Positions 38,778 through 47,454 are shown, numbered from the stretch's first letter. The stretch: 64,000 nucleotides of DNA from Paenibacillus sp. UNC499MF (GCF_900107975.1 NZ_FNVF01000019.1:1-64000), one strand, 5' to 3'. A program made the numbers and translations. Notes: generated by a model not told the origin, from the sequence alone.

Positions 38778-39494
38778 ATGGATTTAAAACGATTAACGGA
38801 TCGTGTTTTTTATACGATGTTCAGCAAAGAATCCGATAGGCCGGTTCTCGGTTATATCAATGGGCAAACGCGATCTTTAATGGTGGATGCGGGCAATTCT
38901 AAATACCATGTCGCATTGTTTAATAAAGCTGTACGTAAGGAAGGATTGAGAATACCGGAAATCGTTGCGATAACGCATTGGCATTGGGATCATACTTTTG
39001 GGATGCATGCGGCGGAGGGGGTGACCATTGCCCACGAAAAAACGAATGCTAAACTAGCGGAACTAGCGGAGTGGGAATGGACAGATATTGAGATGAAAAA
39101 GAGATTAGCGGCAGGGATCGAGATTGAATTTGCGGATACCTGCATTCGGAATGAGTACCCTTCGCTATCGGAGATAAGAGTGGTGGCTTCTGACATCTCT
39201 TTTGACGGAACGATGGAAATCGATCTGGGAGGTATTACGGCACAATTACATCATGTAACATCTCCGCACAGTGACGATTCTGTCTGCATATTGGTGCCCC
39301 AGGAACGAGTATTATTTGTCGGCGATGCGGTTGGAGTGGATTATTATAAGGATTGCTACTTGGATAAAGATAAATTGCGTTCTTTACTTACAGCGATTGA
39401 AGGATTTGATTTTGATACGTGTGTAGTCGGACATGCCGAACCGGTAAGTAAACAAAAAATTGTTGCTGTCATGAATTCTCTTCTGGAACGTTAA
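38778..39494 (+). CDS. Metallo-beta-lactamase-fold hydrolase
   Basis: The 238-residue protein shows the MBL-fold metal site: THWHWDHTFGMH (HxHxDH) near residue 74, the His in LHHVTSPHSDDSV near 158, the Asp in VLFVGDAVGVD near 180, and the last His in VVGHAEPV near 220. Such enzymes are zinc or iron hydrolases acting on very different substrates, so the substrate cannot be given. AGGAGG lies nine bases before the ATG. The frame continues open after its stop codon (see next feature). Confidence 0.85.
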   Translation: MDLKRLTDRVFYTMFSKESDRPVLGYINGQTRSLMVDAGNSKYHVALFNKAVRKEGLRIPEIVAITHWHWDHTFGMHAAEGVTIAHEKTNAKLAELAEWEWTDIEMKKRLAAGIEIEFADTCIRNEYPSLSEIRVVASDISFDGTMEIDLGGITAQLHHVTSPHSDDSVCILVPQERVLFVGDAVGVDYYKDCYLDKDKLRSLLTAIEGFDFDTCVVGHAEPVSKQKIVAVMNSLLER

Positions 39495-39686
39495 AACCAA
39501 CTGGTTGGTAAACGAAGCCGCAAGGAGTACGCGCCGGAGATCGAGCTTGTGAAACGCAATAAGATGACGGACGCCGAGTTTTATCGTACCAGCAGGGACG
39601 ACGCGCGCAGCTCGAAGGAATTACTTTCTTCTGCCAAATCCTTCAAAACTCCTGCCGCAAAACCGATATATAAGGAGCACTTGTAA
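39495..39686 (+). pseudogene. Possible 3' gene remnant in frame after the MBL gene
   Basis: Directly after the TAA of the MBL-fold gene the same frame stays open for 63 codons and reads like protein (LVGKRSRKEYAPEIELVKRN, MTDAEFYRTSRDD), with backbone-like codon use. It has no start codon in a good position. It is probably the end of a lost gene, or the end of a longer protein cut by the TAA. Confidence 0.4.
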
Positions 39687-39704
39687 AAAAAGGAGAGTAC
39701 TGGG

Positions 39705-40307
39705 ATGTCTAAACGCAGCAAAATGAGTTTTTTGATCGGAATGGCCATTGTCCTACTGGTTGTTATGTCGGGGTGTGGAAGCAAGGAAAAGAATGAAGAG
39801 GTAAAACCGGCGGAGACGGCTAAGAGTACGCCTGCAAATACCGCGAATCCGGCGAGTGCTTCGGCTAAGCCGAAAGAGCCGACTCCTGAGTCTAAACTAA
39901 GTGAGATCAGCAACTTTATGACGTCGTCTTTTTGGAACGAAGGATTTGTGGACATCACTTGGTACGTCAGCAATGGAACAGGCAACACTGGGAAAAAGCT
40001 GGACATTGATTTCACAATAGAGCGCCTGGGCAAAGCGATGGAAAAAAAGGCGGAATACGATACGTACATTCAGGGACTGGACGCCAAGTATGACAACGTG
40101 AAGCAGGTTGGTGATGTCTCCTTTTATAAGCGTCAGGGTAGTTTGATTCACCTTCACATTGACTTCCATATGGTTCCCTCCTGTAACGGTATGCTTAATC
40201 GGCGTACGCAGTTCAACATGTTCTTCGCCCAAATGTTCATGATAAGAAGAAGACAGTGCTGCACAAGATATTTATTCCGTTCTCTCACGAATGGCTGTCG
40301 TGCCTGA
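39705..40307 (+). CDS. Lipoprotein whose 3' end appears replaced
   Basis: The protein begins with a lipoprotein signal (MSKRSKMSFLIGMAIVLLVV followed by MSGCGSK, lipobox Cys about residue 24), then a P/A/K/T-rich linker and a charged domain up to about residue 133 (KAEYDTYIQGLDAKYDNV). From about 40103 on, the sequence is instead the reverse complement of a macro-domain gene start (see next feature), so the last about 67 residues are probably not original. AAAGGAGAG precedes the start. Exported and lipid-anchored if still made; function unknown. Confidence 0.6.
   Translation: MSKRSKMSFLIGMAIVLLVVMSGCGSKEKNEEVKPAETAKSTPANTANPASASAKPKEPTPESKLSEISNFMTSSFWNEGFVDITWYVSNGTGNTGKKLDIDFTIERLGKAMEKKAEYDTYIQGLDAKYDNVKQVGDVSFYKRQGSLIHLHIDFHMVPSCNGMLNRRTQFNMFFAQMFMIRRRQCCTRYLFRSLTNGCRA
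40103..40169 (-). pseudogene. 5' fragment of a macro-domain gene
   Basis: On the minus strand a good ribosome binding site (AGGAGGG) and ATG start 22 codons, MEVNVKVNQTTLTLIKGDIT then NL, which match the start of macro-domain (ADP-ribose-binding) proteins, where KGDIT is the first conserved motif. After that the similarity stops, where the lipoprotein sequence begins in the opposite direction. It is a broken gene end at a recombination junction. Confidence 0.45.
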
Positions 40308-40650
40308 TAATCCCTCTGCTCATCTAACCCTCAACAACGCCCGGTGAGTCGCACAAGGAACGTACTTCTCGCACTTCTCCGCACACGCTCACCCTGTACA
40401 TTCTGTTTATTCCGTACACTCTCTATGTTTCCAACCGCACGTCCTTGTACCTCTTTACCCCTCATGATACGTGAACGAACGTATTCCCACTATAATTCCC
40501 GTACGCTTCCGCGTAAGCGGTAACCCGAATCTTTTTCACACAAAAAAGGTAAACTTTTCTCCGGTCGTAATACTTTCGCCATGTTCGCGGAACCGAAAAT
40601 GAGCGAAGATAGGTACAGAAGGCGGGCACGTTAAAACGGCCCACCGGATA
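40308..40650. other. Intergenic stretch before the Y-RNA-like cluster
   Basis: No gene is supported. CGCTTCCGCGTAAGCG is a small inverted repeat at about 40503-40518. The promoter of the RNAs that follow should lie here; a GATAAT at 40647-40652 is the only -10-like element close to them and has no good -35. Confidence 0.4.
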
Positions 40651-40789
40651 ATATCACCGAGGCGCCTGGACGGGTTACTTCGACTTTTAATCGGCTGGTC
40701 GTTGGTTCGAGTCCAACTTCCTCCATGGGGAGGAATAGCTCAGATGGTAGAGCAGCATGTACCTGTCCGACCTATTTCCTCGGTGATTT
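40651..40789 (+). ncRNA. Y-RNA-like RNA 1 (YrlA type) with permuted tRNA-like domain
   Basis: The ends form a perfect 10-bp helix (ATCACCGAGG 40653-40662 with 40778-40787). Inside, GGACGGGT (40668-40675) pairs with ACCTGTCC (40761-40768). The centre is a tRNA in permuted order: a T arm GTTGG-TTCGAGT-CCAAC (40701-40717), the acceptor 3' strand TTCCTCC (40718-40724), a four-base ATGG loop, the acceptor 5' strand GGAGGAA (40729-40735), TA, and a D arm GCTC-AGATGGTA-GAGC (40738-40753) with the GG of the D loop. Bacterial YrlA Y RNAs are known to carry tRNA-like effector domains and to bind Ro60, and a Ro60 gene begins 280 bases downstream. Confidence 0.78.
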
Positions 40790-40802
40790 CTACAAAAGAT
40801 AT

Positions 40803-40904
40803 GCGGAGCGAGGCGCCAGAAAGGGTTTCTTCGACTTACTAGGGTTAAGTATGACGGTGTCCGAAGGACGCTGCGAACCTTTTCAACTATTTTCCTCGCT
40901 TCGC
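40803..40904 (+). ncRNA. Y-RNA-like RNA 2
   Basis: An 11-bp terminal helix (GCGGAGCGAGG 40803-40813 with CCTCGCTTCGC 40894-40904, one G-U pair) encloses a second helix (GAAAGGGTTT with GAACCTTTTC). It shares with RNA 1 the 5' block GAGGCGCC...GGGTT.CTTCGACTT and the 3' block CTATTT(T)CCTCG. Its inner loop holds a small hairpin GTCC-GAA-GGAC but no T or D arm. Probably a Y RNA with a reduced effector module. Confidence 0.62.
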
Positions 40905-40921
40905 TTCTACTCAAAAAATGA

Positions 40922-41040
40922 ATATCCGGCGAGGCGCAGGGACGGGGTCCTTCGAGCTTATCGACAATAGCAATACCCCGGGCAGTACGGCAGGTTCGAC
41001 TCCTGCAGCAGACCTGTTCCGCTTTTTCTTCGCCGGAGAT
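40922..41040 (+). ncRNA. Y-RNA-like RNA 3, ending just before rsr
   Basis: The ends pair over 12 of 13 positions (ATATCCGGCGAGG 40922-40934 with CTTCGCCGGAGAT 41028-41040). An inner helix GGGACGGG(G)TC/GACCTGTTCC follows, and the loop contains a T-arm-like hairpin GCAGG-TTCGACT-CCTGC (40990-41006). The 5' block GAGGCGC.GGGACGGG..CCTTCGA matches RNAs 1 and 2. It ends 13 bases before the ribosome binding site of the Ro60 gene, so it may be a separate RNA or a structured leader of that mRNA. Confidence 0.6.
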
Positions 41041-41066
41041 CTTTCTAAAAAAGGAGTGTGTGAATC

Positions 41067-42572
41067 ATGAGTATGGCAAAAAAGCTGTTCGGCGCTCTAA
41101 GACCGGACACCTACAATAAAGATGGCTACCCCGCTTATACGCGTTCTGCGGAGGAGCGGTACGTGCAGACGCTGATGACGAATACGATGGGGAACACGTA
41201 TTATGCGGACCAGCAGGAGCTGGTCGGCGATGCGGCTCAGCTTCATCATGAGATGGCCGAAACCGATCCGAATTTCATGGCGCGGGCGATTGTGTTTGCC
41301 CGGAACGCGGGATTTATGCGGCTTCAGCCTTTGTTTGGGCTGGCGATCCTATCCATGTACCGCCCGGATTTGTTTGCGAAGATTTTCCGGCACGTGGTGC
41401 GGATTCCGTCGGACTTGGCTGATTTTCTGACCATTCTGAACGGGCTCGGTCGTGGAGAAGGCGGTCGCGCCGTCAAACGGCAGGTGAACCGGTTTTTGTC
41501 CGAGGTGTCCGAATACTGGGCGATGAAGTACAACGGACGCGGTCGCGGATACAGTCTGGGCGACGCCATTGCGACTGCGCATCCGAAGCCGAAGGATCTG
41601 CAGCAGCAGGCGTTGTTCCGCTATTTGCGCGGGATGGAGGCCAATCTGGCGCTGCTGCCGCAGGTCGAGGCGCTGGAGAAGCTTAAGCTGGCCGCAACTG
41701 AGGAAGAGCAGATCCGCTGGATCGAGCGCGGCAAGCTGCCTTACGAGACGGTGACGGGAGCGATCAAGCCGTCGAAGGCGGTCTGGGAGGCGCTGCTGTA
41801 CCAGATGCCGACATTTGCGCTGCTCCGCCATTTGAATGCGATGCAGCGGGCGGGTGTGCTCCAAGATGCGCGGCATGTGGAGTATATCGTGCGGCGGTTG
41901 ACCGATCCGCAGGCGCTTCGCAAAGCGAAGATCCTGCCGTTCCGGCTGGCGACGGCTTTCCGGCAGGTGGAGCATCCGGAGCTGAAGGATGCTTTGCGGG
42001 AAGCGGCGGAGCTTACGTTTGACAATCTGCCGGAGCTGGGCGATCAGACTGCTATTTTCCTCGATATCTCGGGCTCGATGAACGGGCAGTACCTGGAGAC
42101 CGGTGCGGTTTTTGCCCTCGCGCTGTATAAAAAGACTCGCGGGAACTCCCTGTTCTGGCTGTTCGACACGGAAGTCATGGATGCGAAGCCTTCCCGCAAA
42201 GACAGCATTTTGACCCAGGCTGCGCAGATTCATGCACGGGGCGGCACGGATACGGGAGCGCCCGTCCGCAAGCTTACCCGGGAACGGAAGAAGGTAGACC
42301 AGATCGTGATGATCACGGATGAGCAGCAGAACAGCGGCAGCCCGTTTTACGAGGAGCTGAAGCGTTACCGTTCCAAGGTGAACCGCGACGTGAAGGCATT
42401 CATCATCGACATTGCGCCTTACCGCCATGCGATGGTGCCCGCTCTGGACCCGCATACCTACTACATTTACGGCTGGAGCGACACGGTGCTGTCCTACATC
42501 GCCCAGACCGTGCAGGGCTATTCGGGCTTGACCGAACAGGTGGCGGCGCTCGATTTGGAAAGCTTCAACTGA
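41067..42572 (+). CDS. rsr: Ro60/TROVE-domain RNA-binding protein (Rsr)
   Basis: Ro60 orthologues form a HEAT-repeat ring that binds Y RNAs on its surface and misfolded or single-stranded RNA ends in its hole; in bacteria they work with exonucleases such as PNPase in RNA decay and quality control. The 501-residue protein has the TROVE domain (TRSAEERYVQTLMTNTMGNT, RAIVFARNAGFMRLQPLFGL, DLADFLTILNGLGRGEG) and a C-terminal von Willebrand A domain with the metal site FLDISGSMNGQYLETG (DxSxS). AAGGAG precedes the ATG. Three Y-RNA-like RNAs lie directly upstream in the same direction. Confidence 0.92.
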   Translation: MSMAKKLFGALRPDTYNKDGYPAYTRSAEERYVQTLMTNTMGNTYYADQQELVGDAAQLHHEMAETDPNFMARAIVFARNAGFMRLQPLFGLAILSMYRPDLFAKIFRHVVRIPSDLADFLTILNGLGRGEGGRAVKRQVNRFLSEVSEYWAMKYNGRGRGYSLGDAIATAHPKPKDLQQQALFRYLRGMEANLALLPQVEALEKLKLAATEEEQIRWIERGKLPYETVTGAIKPSKAVWEALLYQMPTFALLRHLNAMQRAGVLQDARHVEYIVRRLTDPQALRKAKILPFRLATAFRQVEHPELKDALREAAELTFDNLPELGDQTAIFLDISGSMNGQYLETGAVFALALYKKTRGNSLFWLFDTEVMDAKPSRKDSILTQAAQIHARGGTDTGAPVRKLTRERKKVDQIVMITDEQQNSGSPFYEELKRYRSKVNRDVKAFIIDIAPYRHAMVPALDPHTYYIYGWSDTVLSYIAQTVQGYSGLTEQVAALDLESFN

Positions 42573-42779
42573 GCCGTTATTGGAAAAAGGGGCGGGGCAG
42601 CCTGGGGTTGTTTATCAAACTTGCACCTAATAGAACAGGGAGGCGCAGGTAGACGCAGGTAGACGCAGGTAGACGAAATATTGCCGGAGGACGATGAAAA
42701 ATTTCGGGCCGGAAGCAGACTGAGGTGGGGCAACCGGCGGATTGGCGCTGCTTTCGTACATTAAATGTTCGATAATAAA
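42573..42779. other. Intergenic stretch with a 3 x 10 bp tandem repeat
   Basis: Between rsr and the helicase promoter. GCAGGTAGAC is repeated three times at 42645-42674. No gene or strong terminator is seen after rsr. Confidence 0.5.
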
Positions 42780-42807
42780 TTGAAAAAACAAGAAATAAAT
42801 GTATGAT
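42780..42807 (+). promoter_or_regulatory. Probable promoter of the helicase gene
   Basis: TTGAAA (42780-42785) and TATGAT (42802-42807) are 16 bases apart. Transcription would begin near 42814, right at the base of the hairpin that follows. Confidence 0.55.
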
Positions 42808-42815
42808 TATAAATT

Positions 42816-42842
42816 AGAGGGCACTCGTCTGCCTTCTTTTTT
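42816..42842 (+). terminator. Terminator-like hairpin in the helicase leader
   Basis: GAGGGCA pairs with TGCCTTC around CTCGTC, followed by TTTTTT. It lies between the likely promoter and the gene, so it could act as an attenuator or, at the 5' end of the mRNA, as a protective hairpin; it could also terminate transcripts from rsr. Confidence 0.6.
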
Positions 42843-42872
42843 CTATGACAAATGAAAGACTGGGAGAAAGAT

Positions 42873-45800
42873 ATGAAGGGCAAAAACGAACAAATCACAC
42901 GGTATTTCAGAAGCGTGATCGCGGCACATACACATTCGGGAATTAATTTTAAGGATGATTCCTTTTTTATTCTAAATCCCAATGAGTTGATGAAGGGACA
43001 AATCGATACAAATATTAGCTCAAAAATCTTTTTAGAAATCGAAAAAAAATCAGTTGCCCGAGAGAAAAACAGGACTCCACTTCTTAAACAAAATGTTTTG
43101 ATTTGCGCCAAAGCTGCGAAGACCGATTATGAAGCATTCGTAAAGACTCAGGATGAAGTTGAAGAACTTACGGGCCTCTTTTTTATTCCAGCTGTTCTTG
43201 ATCGGAAAGGCACGCTTACATATGATAGCAGCGACAAAAAACTTCCTTGGTTCCCAAGGGAGTATTTACAGCCCATGGTAGAACCTAAATTGTCCGTAGG
43301 TCTGGCGGAAGACGTGGACCAATTTATAAGCGGCCACGTGGATCAAATTGAACAAATGAAGACTTGGGACGAATATGCCGATTTTTTTCGGACATTTTTT
43401 GAATCGGTAACCAAAGCCGACTTTGAACGAAATGAGATTCCGAGTGCTGAAGCCGGAGACAGTCCGATTGAATTGGAACGGAACGTTTATCTGTTTATTG
43501 ATAACACGGTGCATTCTACATTCCACATCATGAATTTGTACAATCATTTGCTTAAAGCAGAACAACCTCTAAGACTATATGAACGGTTTATTTCCACTAA
43601 GGCTGCCGACCTTGAACCGCTAATCGATAACAGCTTGACGACTATGCAACAGCATGCAGGACAAATGGGGGGAGGGTATCCTCTATCCCCTTCGCAAAGA
43701 GAAGCCATCAACCATTATAATCAGATGAAAGACGGAGAAGTTATGGCAGTAAATGGGCCGCCGGGTACGGGGAAAACAACGTTGCTGCAGTCCGTTGTCG
43801 CCGATTTGTATGTCAAAAGAGCATTAATGAAGGATAAAGCGCCGTTTGTTGTCGCAACCTCTACAAATAACCAGGCTGTTACCAATATCATCGCTTCGTT
43901 CGGGAATATTACTAAAATTGGCATCGCGAACCTTGAGGAAAGATGGATTGAAGGAGTCAATAGTTTTGCCGCTTATTTTCCCTCCACGCAGAAGGTAAAT
44001 GAGGCTAGAAATAATGGCTACCAATATACGAATGTTAGAGGAGAGGATTTTGTAGCAAATGTAGAAACAAATGAAAATTTGGAAAAATCCAGGCTTAAGC
44101 TGCTGCAGAATTGTAACACCTATTTCGGAACGGAATATGAGGAGTTAAGTGATTGTCAGTCTAGGCTGCATGAAGAGTTATGGTTTTTAGAAGACAGAAA
44201 AAAGGCCCTGCTGAAACTGTGCGGCGACGCTGACCGCTTCAAGCATAACGAAAGAGGAATAGATGTCTGTTTTAGTTTACTTGAGGAAGAAATCGAACAG
44301 CTTCAAAAGGCTGCGGAAAATATTGCAGGGAGATTAAGAGAATGGGAGGCTTGTTATAAAAAAATTCCCTTTTTCTTAAGATGGTGGCCAAAACGAGTTC
44401 AAAAACAGTTCAAAGCATTTATGAATGATGATGAAATTACCTTTTTAAAGGATACTAGGAGTCTTCATGTAATAAATGAAGCGTACAATGTTCGTTTGGC
44501 TGATTATAATCGAAGACTTACCGCGCTTACTGAAGAACGTGCTAGTCTGATGAAATGGATGCAGCAATATGACGGTGAGTTGCAGTTGTTAGAAGAGCAT
44601 GGTGTGATAATGCATAGTGACAGGAAAGAACGTTATCATATTGCGAACGGTAAAATAAACGAACTAGTGGATACCAAAATCCGTTATATGGAGTTTTGGT
44701 TAGCTGTCCATTATTTTGAGTGCAGGTGGGCCGGCGGAGAAGATGCGTTAACCGAGAAACAGAAGGGCAAGACATATAAGAACGTGTTGGAGAAATTCTA
44801 CAAGAGACTGGCGATGATTACTCCGTGTCTGGTTATGACGTTTTTTATGCTTCCCAAACAGTTCTTGGCATACGGTGACCAGAAACAATTTCTTTACAAT
44901 TACATTGATTTGCTTATTGTGGACGAAGCAGGCCAAGTTTCTCCGGAAATTGCGGCGGGAGCGTTCTCTCTGGCTAAAAAAGCACTCATAGTGGGTGATG
45001 TTTATCAAATTGAGCCTGTATGGGGTATAGAACGTGCGTTGGATAAAGCCCTTGCGCTTTCTAGCGGGGCTATCCAGGAACTTGATAAATATGATCAATT
45101 GGAACTTTACGGATTAAACGGATACGGCTCGAGTGTAATGAAAGTTGCCGCAAACAGTTGCAAATATCAAAAATACGAACAGCGGGGGTTGTTCTTGTCC
45201 GAACATCGTCGTTGTTATGATGAAATCATAGAATTTTGTAACAAGCTGGTCTACAAAGGCAATCTTGAGCCTAAGAGGGGCGAGGGAAAGGGACATGCGA
45301 AGCGTGCTCTAAGCATGTGGCCTCAGATGGGATACCGACAGATTGACTCAGAGAATTCGAGTAAGCAGGGAACGAGCAGATACAACCGCAGGGAAGCCTC
45401 CGAGATAGCGGATTGGTTAAACAATCATTATGAACGGATTCAGTCTGCCTATCCAAAAGAAGCGGAGAGAAATTTGATTGGAGTGATCACTCCTTTTAAG
45501 GCTCAGGTCGGCTGCATCCAGGCGGAGATCAAAAAGCGTGCTCCACATTTGCAGGCTAAGATCAGTGTCGGTACGGTTCATACATTTCAAGGGGCTGAAC
45601 GGAATGTAATTCTTTTGTCCACCGTGTACGGCAAACAAGAAGGTTGTTTCTTTCTGGATGCAAACAAGAGTTTGATGAACGTGGCGGTGTCCCGTGCCAA
45701 AGATCACTTTTTTGTTTTTGGAGAAACTCAATGCTTGAAAGAAACGCTTGGCAGCGCCAGTGGATTGCTCAAGTCAAGCATAATAAAGAATCGTATATAA
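42873..45800 (+). CDS. Upf1-like superfamily 1 helicase
   Basis: The 975-residue protein has an unrecognised N-terminal region (about 1-270) and the SF1 motor: motif I VNGPPGTGKTTLL, motif Ia ATSTNNQAVTNI, motif II LLIVDEAGQVSPE, motif III ALIVGDVYQIEP, then GVITPFKAQVGCIQ and the C-terminal TVHTFQGAERNVILLS and MNVAVSRAKDHFFVFGE. A helical insertion (about 390-570) splits the motor, as in Upf1-like helicases. The ATG at 42873 has GGGAG six bases upstream; an in-frame ATG 21 bases earlier lacks one. Helicases of this type act on RNA or DNA and occur in several defence loci; its position after Ro60 may be meaningful or incidental. Confidence 0.82.
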   Translation: MKGKNEQITRYFRSVIAAHTHSGINFKDDSFFILNPNELMKGQIDTNISSKIFLEIEKKSVAREKNRTPLLKQNVLICAKAAKTDYEAFVKTQDEVEELTGLFFIPAVLDRKGTLTYDSSDKKLPWFPREYLQPMVEPKLSVGLAEDVDQFISGHVDQIEQMKTWDEYADFFRTFFESVTKADFERNEIPSAEAGDSPIELERNVYLFIDNTVHSTFHIMNLYNHLLKAEQPLRLYERFISTKAADLEPLIDNSLTTMQQHAGQMGGGYPLSPSQREAINHYNQMKDGEVMAVNGPPGTGKTTLLQSVVADLYVKRALMKDKAPFVVATSTNNQAVTNIIASFGNITKIGIANLEERWIEGVNSFAAYFPSTQKVNEARNNGYQYTNVRGEDFVANVETNENLEKSRLKLLQNCNTYFGTEYEELSDCQSRLHEELWFLEDRKKALLKLCGDADRFKHNERGIDVCFSLLEEEIEQLQKAAENIAGRLREWEACYKKIPFFLRWWPKRVQKQFKAFMNDDEITFLKDTRSLHVINEAYNVRLADYNRRLTALTEERASLMKWMQQYDGELQLLEEHGVIMHSDRKERYHIANGKINELVDTKIRYMEFWLAVHYFECRWAGGEDALTEKQKGKTYKNVLEKFYKRLAMITPCLVMTFFMLPKQFLAYGDQKQFLYNYIDLLIVDEAGQVSPEIAAGAFSLAKKALIVGDVYQIEPVWGIERALDKALALSSGAIQELDKYDQLELYGLNGYGSSVMKVAANSCKYQKYEQRGLFLSEHRRCYDEIIEFCNKLVYKGNLEPKRGEGKGHAKRALSMWPQMGYRQIDSENSSKQGTSRYNRREASEIADWLNNHYERIQSAYPKEAERNLIGVITPFKAQVGCIQAEIKKRAPHLQAKISVGTVHTFQGAERNVILLSTVYGKQEGCFFLDANKSLMNVAVSRAKDHFFVFGETQCLKETLGSASGLLKSSIIKNRI

Positions 45801-46018
45801 CATCATTAGATTCCAGGAAATGCCTGCTTACCCCCAGTTGTATTTGCCAAAATTCTGTCATACAATTTTTTGTAACGTGAAAGGGGCTTCACGCAGAAAA
45901 AGCAGCGCTGCCGCTTCATCCGGATTGATCACACCAAGTTGGGGGGAAGGGTGTTACGAACTGGAGCACGGAAAGCATGAAAAGCAGATAACCAACACAA
46001 ACGAAGGGGAGCGTTCTT

Positions 46019-47398
46019 TTGGAAGCCAAACAATTAACCAGGGGACTGAAGCCGCGGCATATTGAGCTGATTGCGCTCGGGGGCACGATCGGCGTCGGGC
46101 TGTTTATGGGATCGGCCAGCACGATCAAATGGGCCGGCCCTTCCGTGCTGCTGGCTTATCTTTTGGCCGGGATTATTATGTTTTTTGTTATGCGGATCAT
46201 GGGGGAGATGCTGCTGCTCGAACCGGTGACGGGCTCGTTCGCCACGTTTGCCCACCGGTATATCGGCCCGCTCGCCGGTTATGTGACCGCCTGGAGCTAC
46301 TGGTTCTTGTGGGTGACGGTCGGTATGGCGGAGGTTACGGCGATCGGGATTTACGTGGGCTACTGGTTCCCGGACATTCCCCAGTGGATCCCGGCCTTGA
46401 TAGGCGTGGGAATCATTGCGGCAGCCAACCTGGCGGCAGTGAAGCTTTACGGGGAATTTGAGTTCTGGTTCGCGATGATCAAGGTCGTCGCCATCGTGTT
46501 CATGCTCGTGATCGGAACGGCCATGATTTTCTTCGGGTTCGGGAACGGAGGGCAGCCTATCGGTCTGTCGCATCTGTACAGTCATGGCGGATTTTTTGCC
46601 GGGGGGCTGAAGGGGTTCTTGTTTGCGCTCTGTATTGTAACCGCTGCCTACCAAGGGATCGAAATGGTTGGAATTACGGCGGGCGAAGCTGAAAATCCGA
46701 AGCATACGCTGCGCAAAGCGATTAAAAATATCATTTGGCGCATTCTGATCTTTTATGTAGGCGCTATTTTCGTGATCGTGACGATATATCCATGGAACCA
46801 GGTCGGTGAAATCGGCAGTCCGTTCGTCATGACTTTTGCCAAAGTAGGCATTGTCGCCGCAGCGGGCATTATCAATTTCGTCGTTCTAACAGCAGCGATG
46901 TCGGGCTGTAACAGCGGAATTTACAGTGCGGGCAGAATGCTGTATACACTGGCGCAAAACGGGCAGGCCCCCAAATTCTTCGGGAAAATATCCAAAAGCG
47001 GCGTCCCGAGAAACAGCATTATCACGACCATCTCCTTGCTGCTGATCGGCGTGCTTTTCAATTACTTGGCGCCGGATTCGAAACTGTTCCTGTACATTTA
47101 CAGCGCCAGCGTTCTTCCGGGGATGATCCCCTGGTTTGCGCTTGCCTTCAGTCAGTTTAAATTCCGGAAAAAGTGGAAGCACGAGATGGCGGATCATCCG
47201 TTCAAATCCCGCTTTTTCCCGGTCAGCAACTATATTACCATCGTGTTCTTATTCCTTGTCATCATCGGCATGTGGTTTAATCCGGATACCCGGGTGTCCC
47301 TGATCGTCGGAGCCGTGTTCATTGCGGTCGTCATCGTGGGGTATTATGTTTTTGGTATCGGGAAGCGGCAGATCGCGGGAGAAAATGAGGAAGCGTAA
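46019..47398 (+). CDS. Amino acid permease (APC superfamily, AAT family)
   Basis: A 459-residue membrane transporter with about twelve spans. The first span carries the family signature [24 protein letters not shown], and [22 protein letters not shown] follows. It probably imports an amino acid by proton symport; the sequence does not show which one. The start appears to be TTG (46019) with GGGGAG upstream. A terminator follows the gene. Confidence 0.88.
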   Translation: MEAKQLTRGLKPRHIELIALGGTIGVGLFMGSASTIKWAGPSVLLAYLLAGIIMFFVMRIMGEMLLLEPVTGSFATFAHRYIGPLAGYVTAWSYWFLWVTVGMAEVTAIGIYVGYWFPDIPQWIPALIGVGIIAAANLAAVKLYGEFEFWFAMIKVVAIVFMLVIGTAMIFFGFGNGGQPIGLSHLYSHGGFFAGGLKGFLFALCIVTAAYQGIEMVGITAGEAENPKHTLRKAIKNIIWRILIFYVGAIFVIVTIYPWNQVGEIGSPFVMTFAKVGIVAAAGIINFVVLTAAMSGCNSGIYSAGRMLYTLAQNGQAPKFFGKISKSGVPRNSIITTISLLLIGVLFNYLAPDSKLFLYIYSASVLPGMIPWFALAFSQFKFRKKWKHEMADHPFKSRFFPVSNYITIVFLFLVIIGMWFNPDTRVSLIVGAVFIAVVIVGYYVFGIGKRQIAGENEEA

Positions 47399-47410
47399 TC
47401 GGCTAGAAAG

Positions 47411-47454
47411 CCGGGCGAATTCGGGCGAAAGCTCGGGTTTGGCCCGGTTTTTTT
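47411..47454 (+). terminator. Permease gene terminator
   Basis: CCGGGC pairs with GCCCGG, with further pairing inside the loop, and seven T follow. It lies 12 bases after the stop codon. Confidence 0.85.

Noticed and set aside
42645-42674. Three 10-bp tandem repeats, considered as the start of a CRISPR array
   Set aside because: Units are adjacent without spacers and too short; it is a simple tandem repeat.
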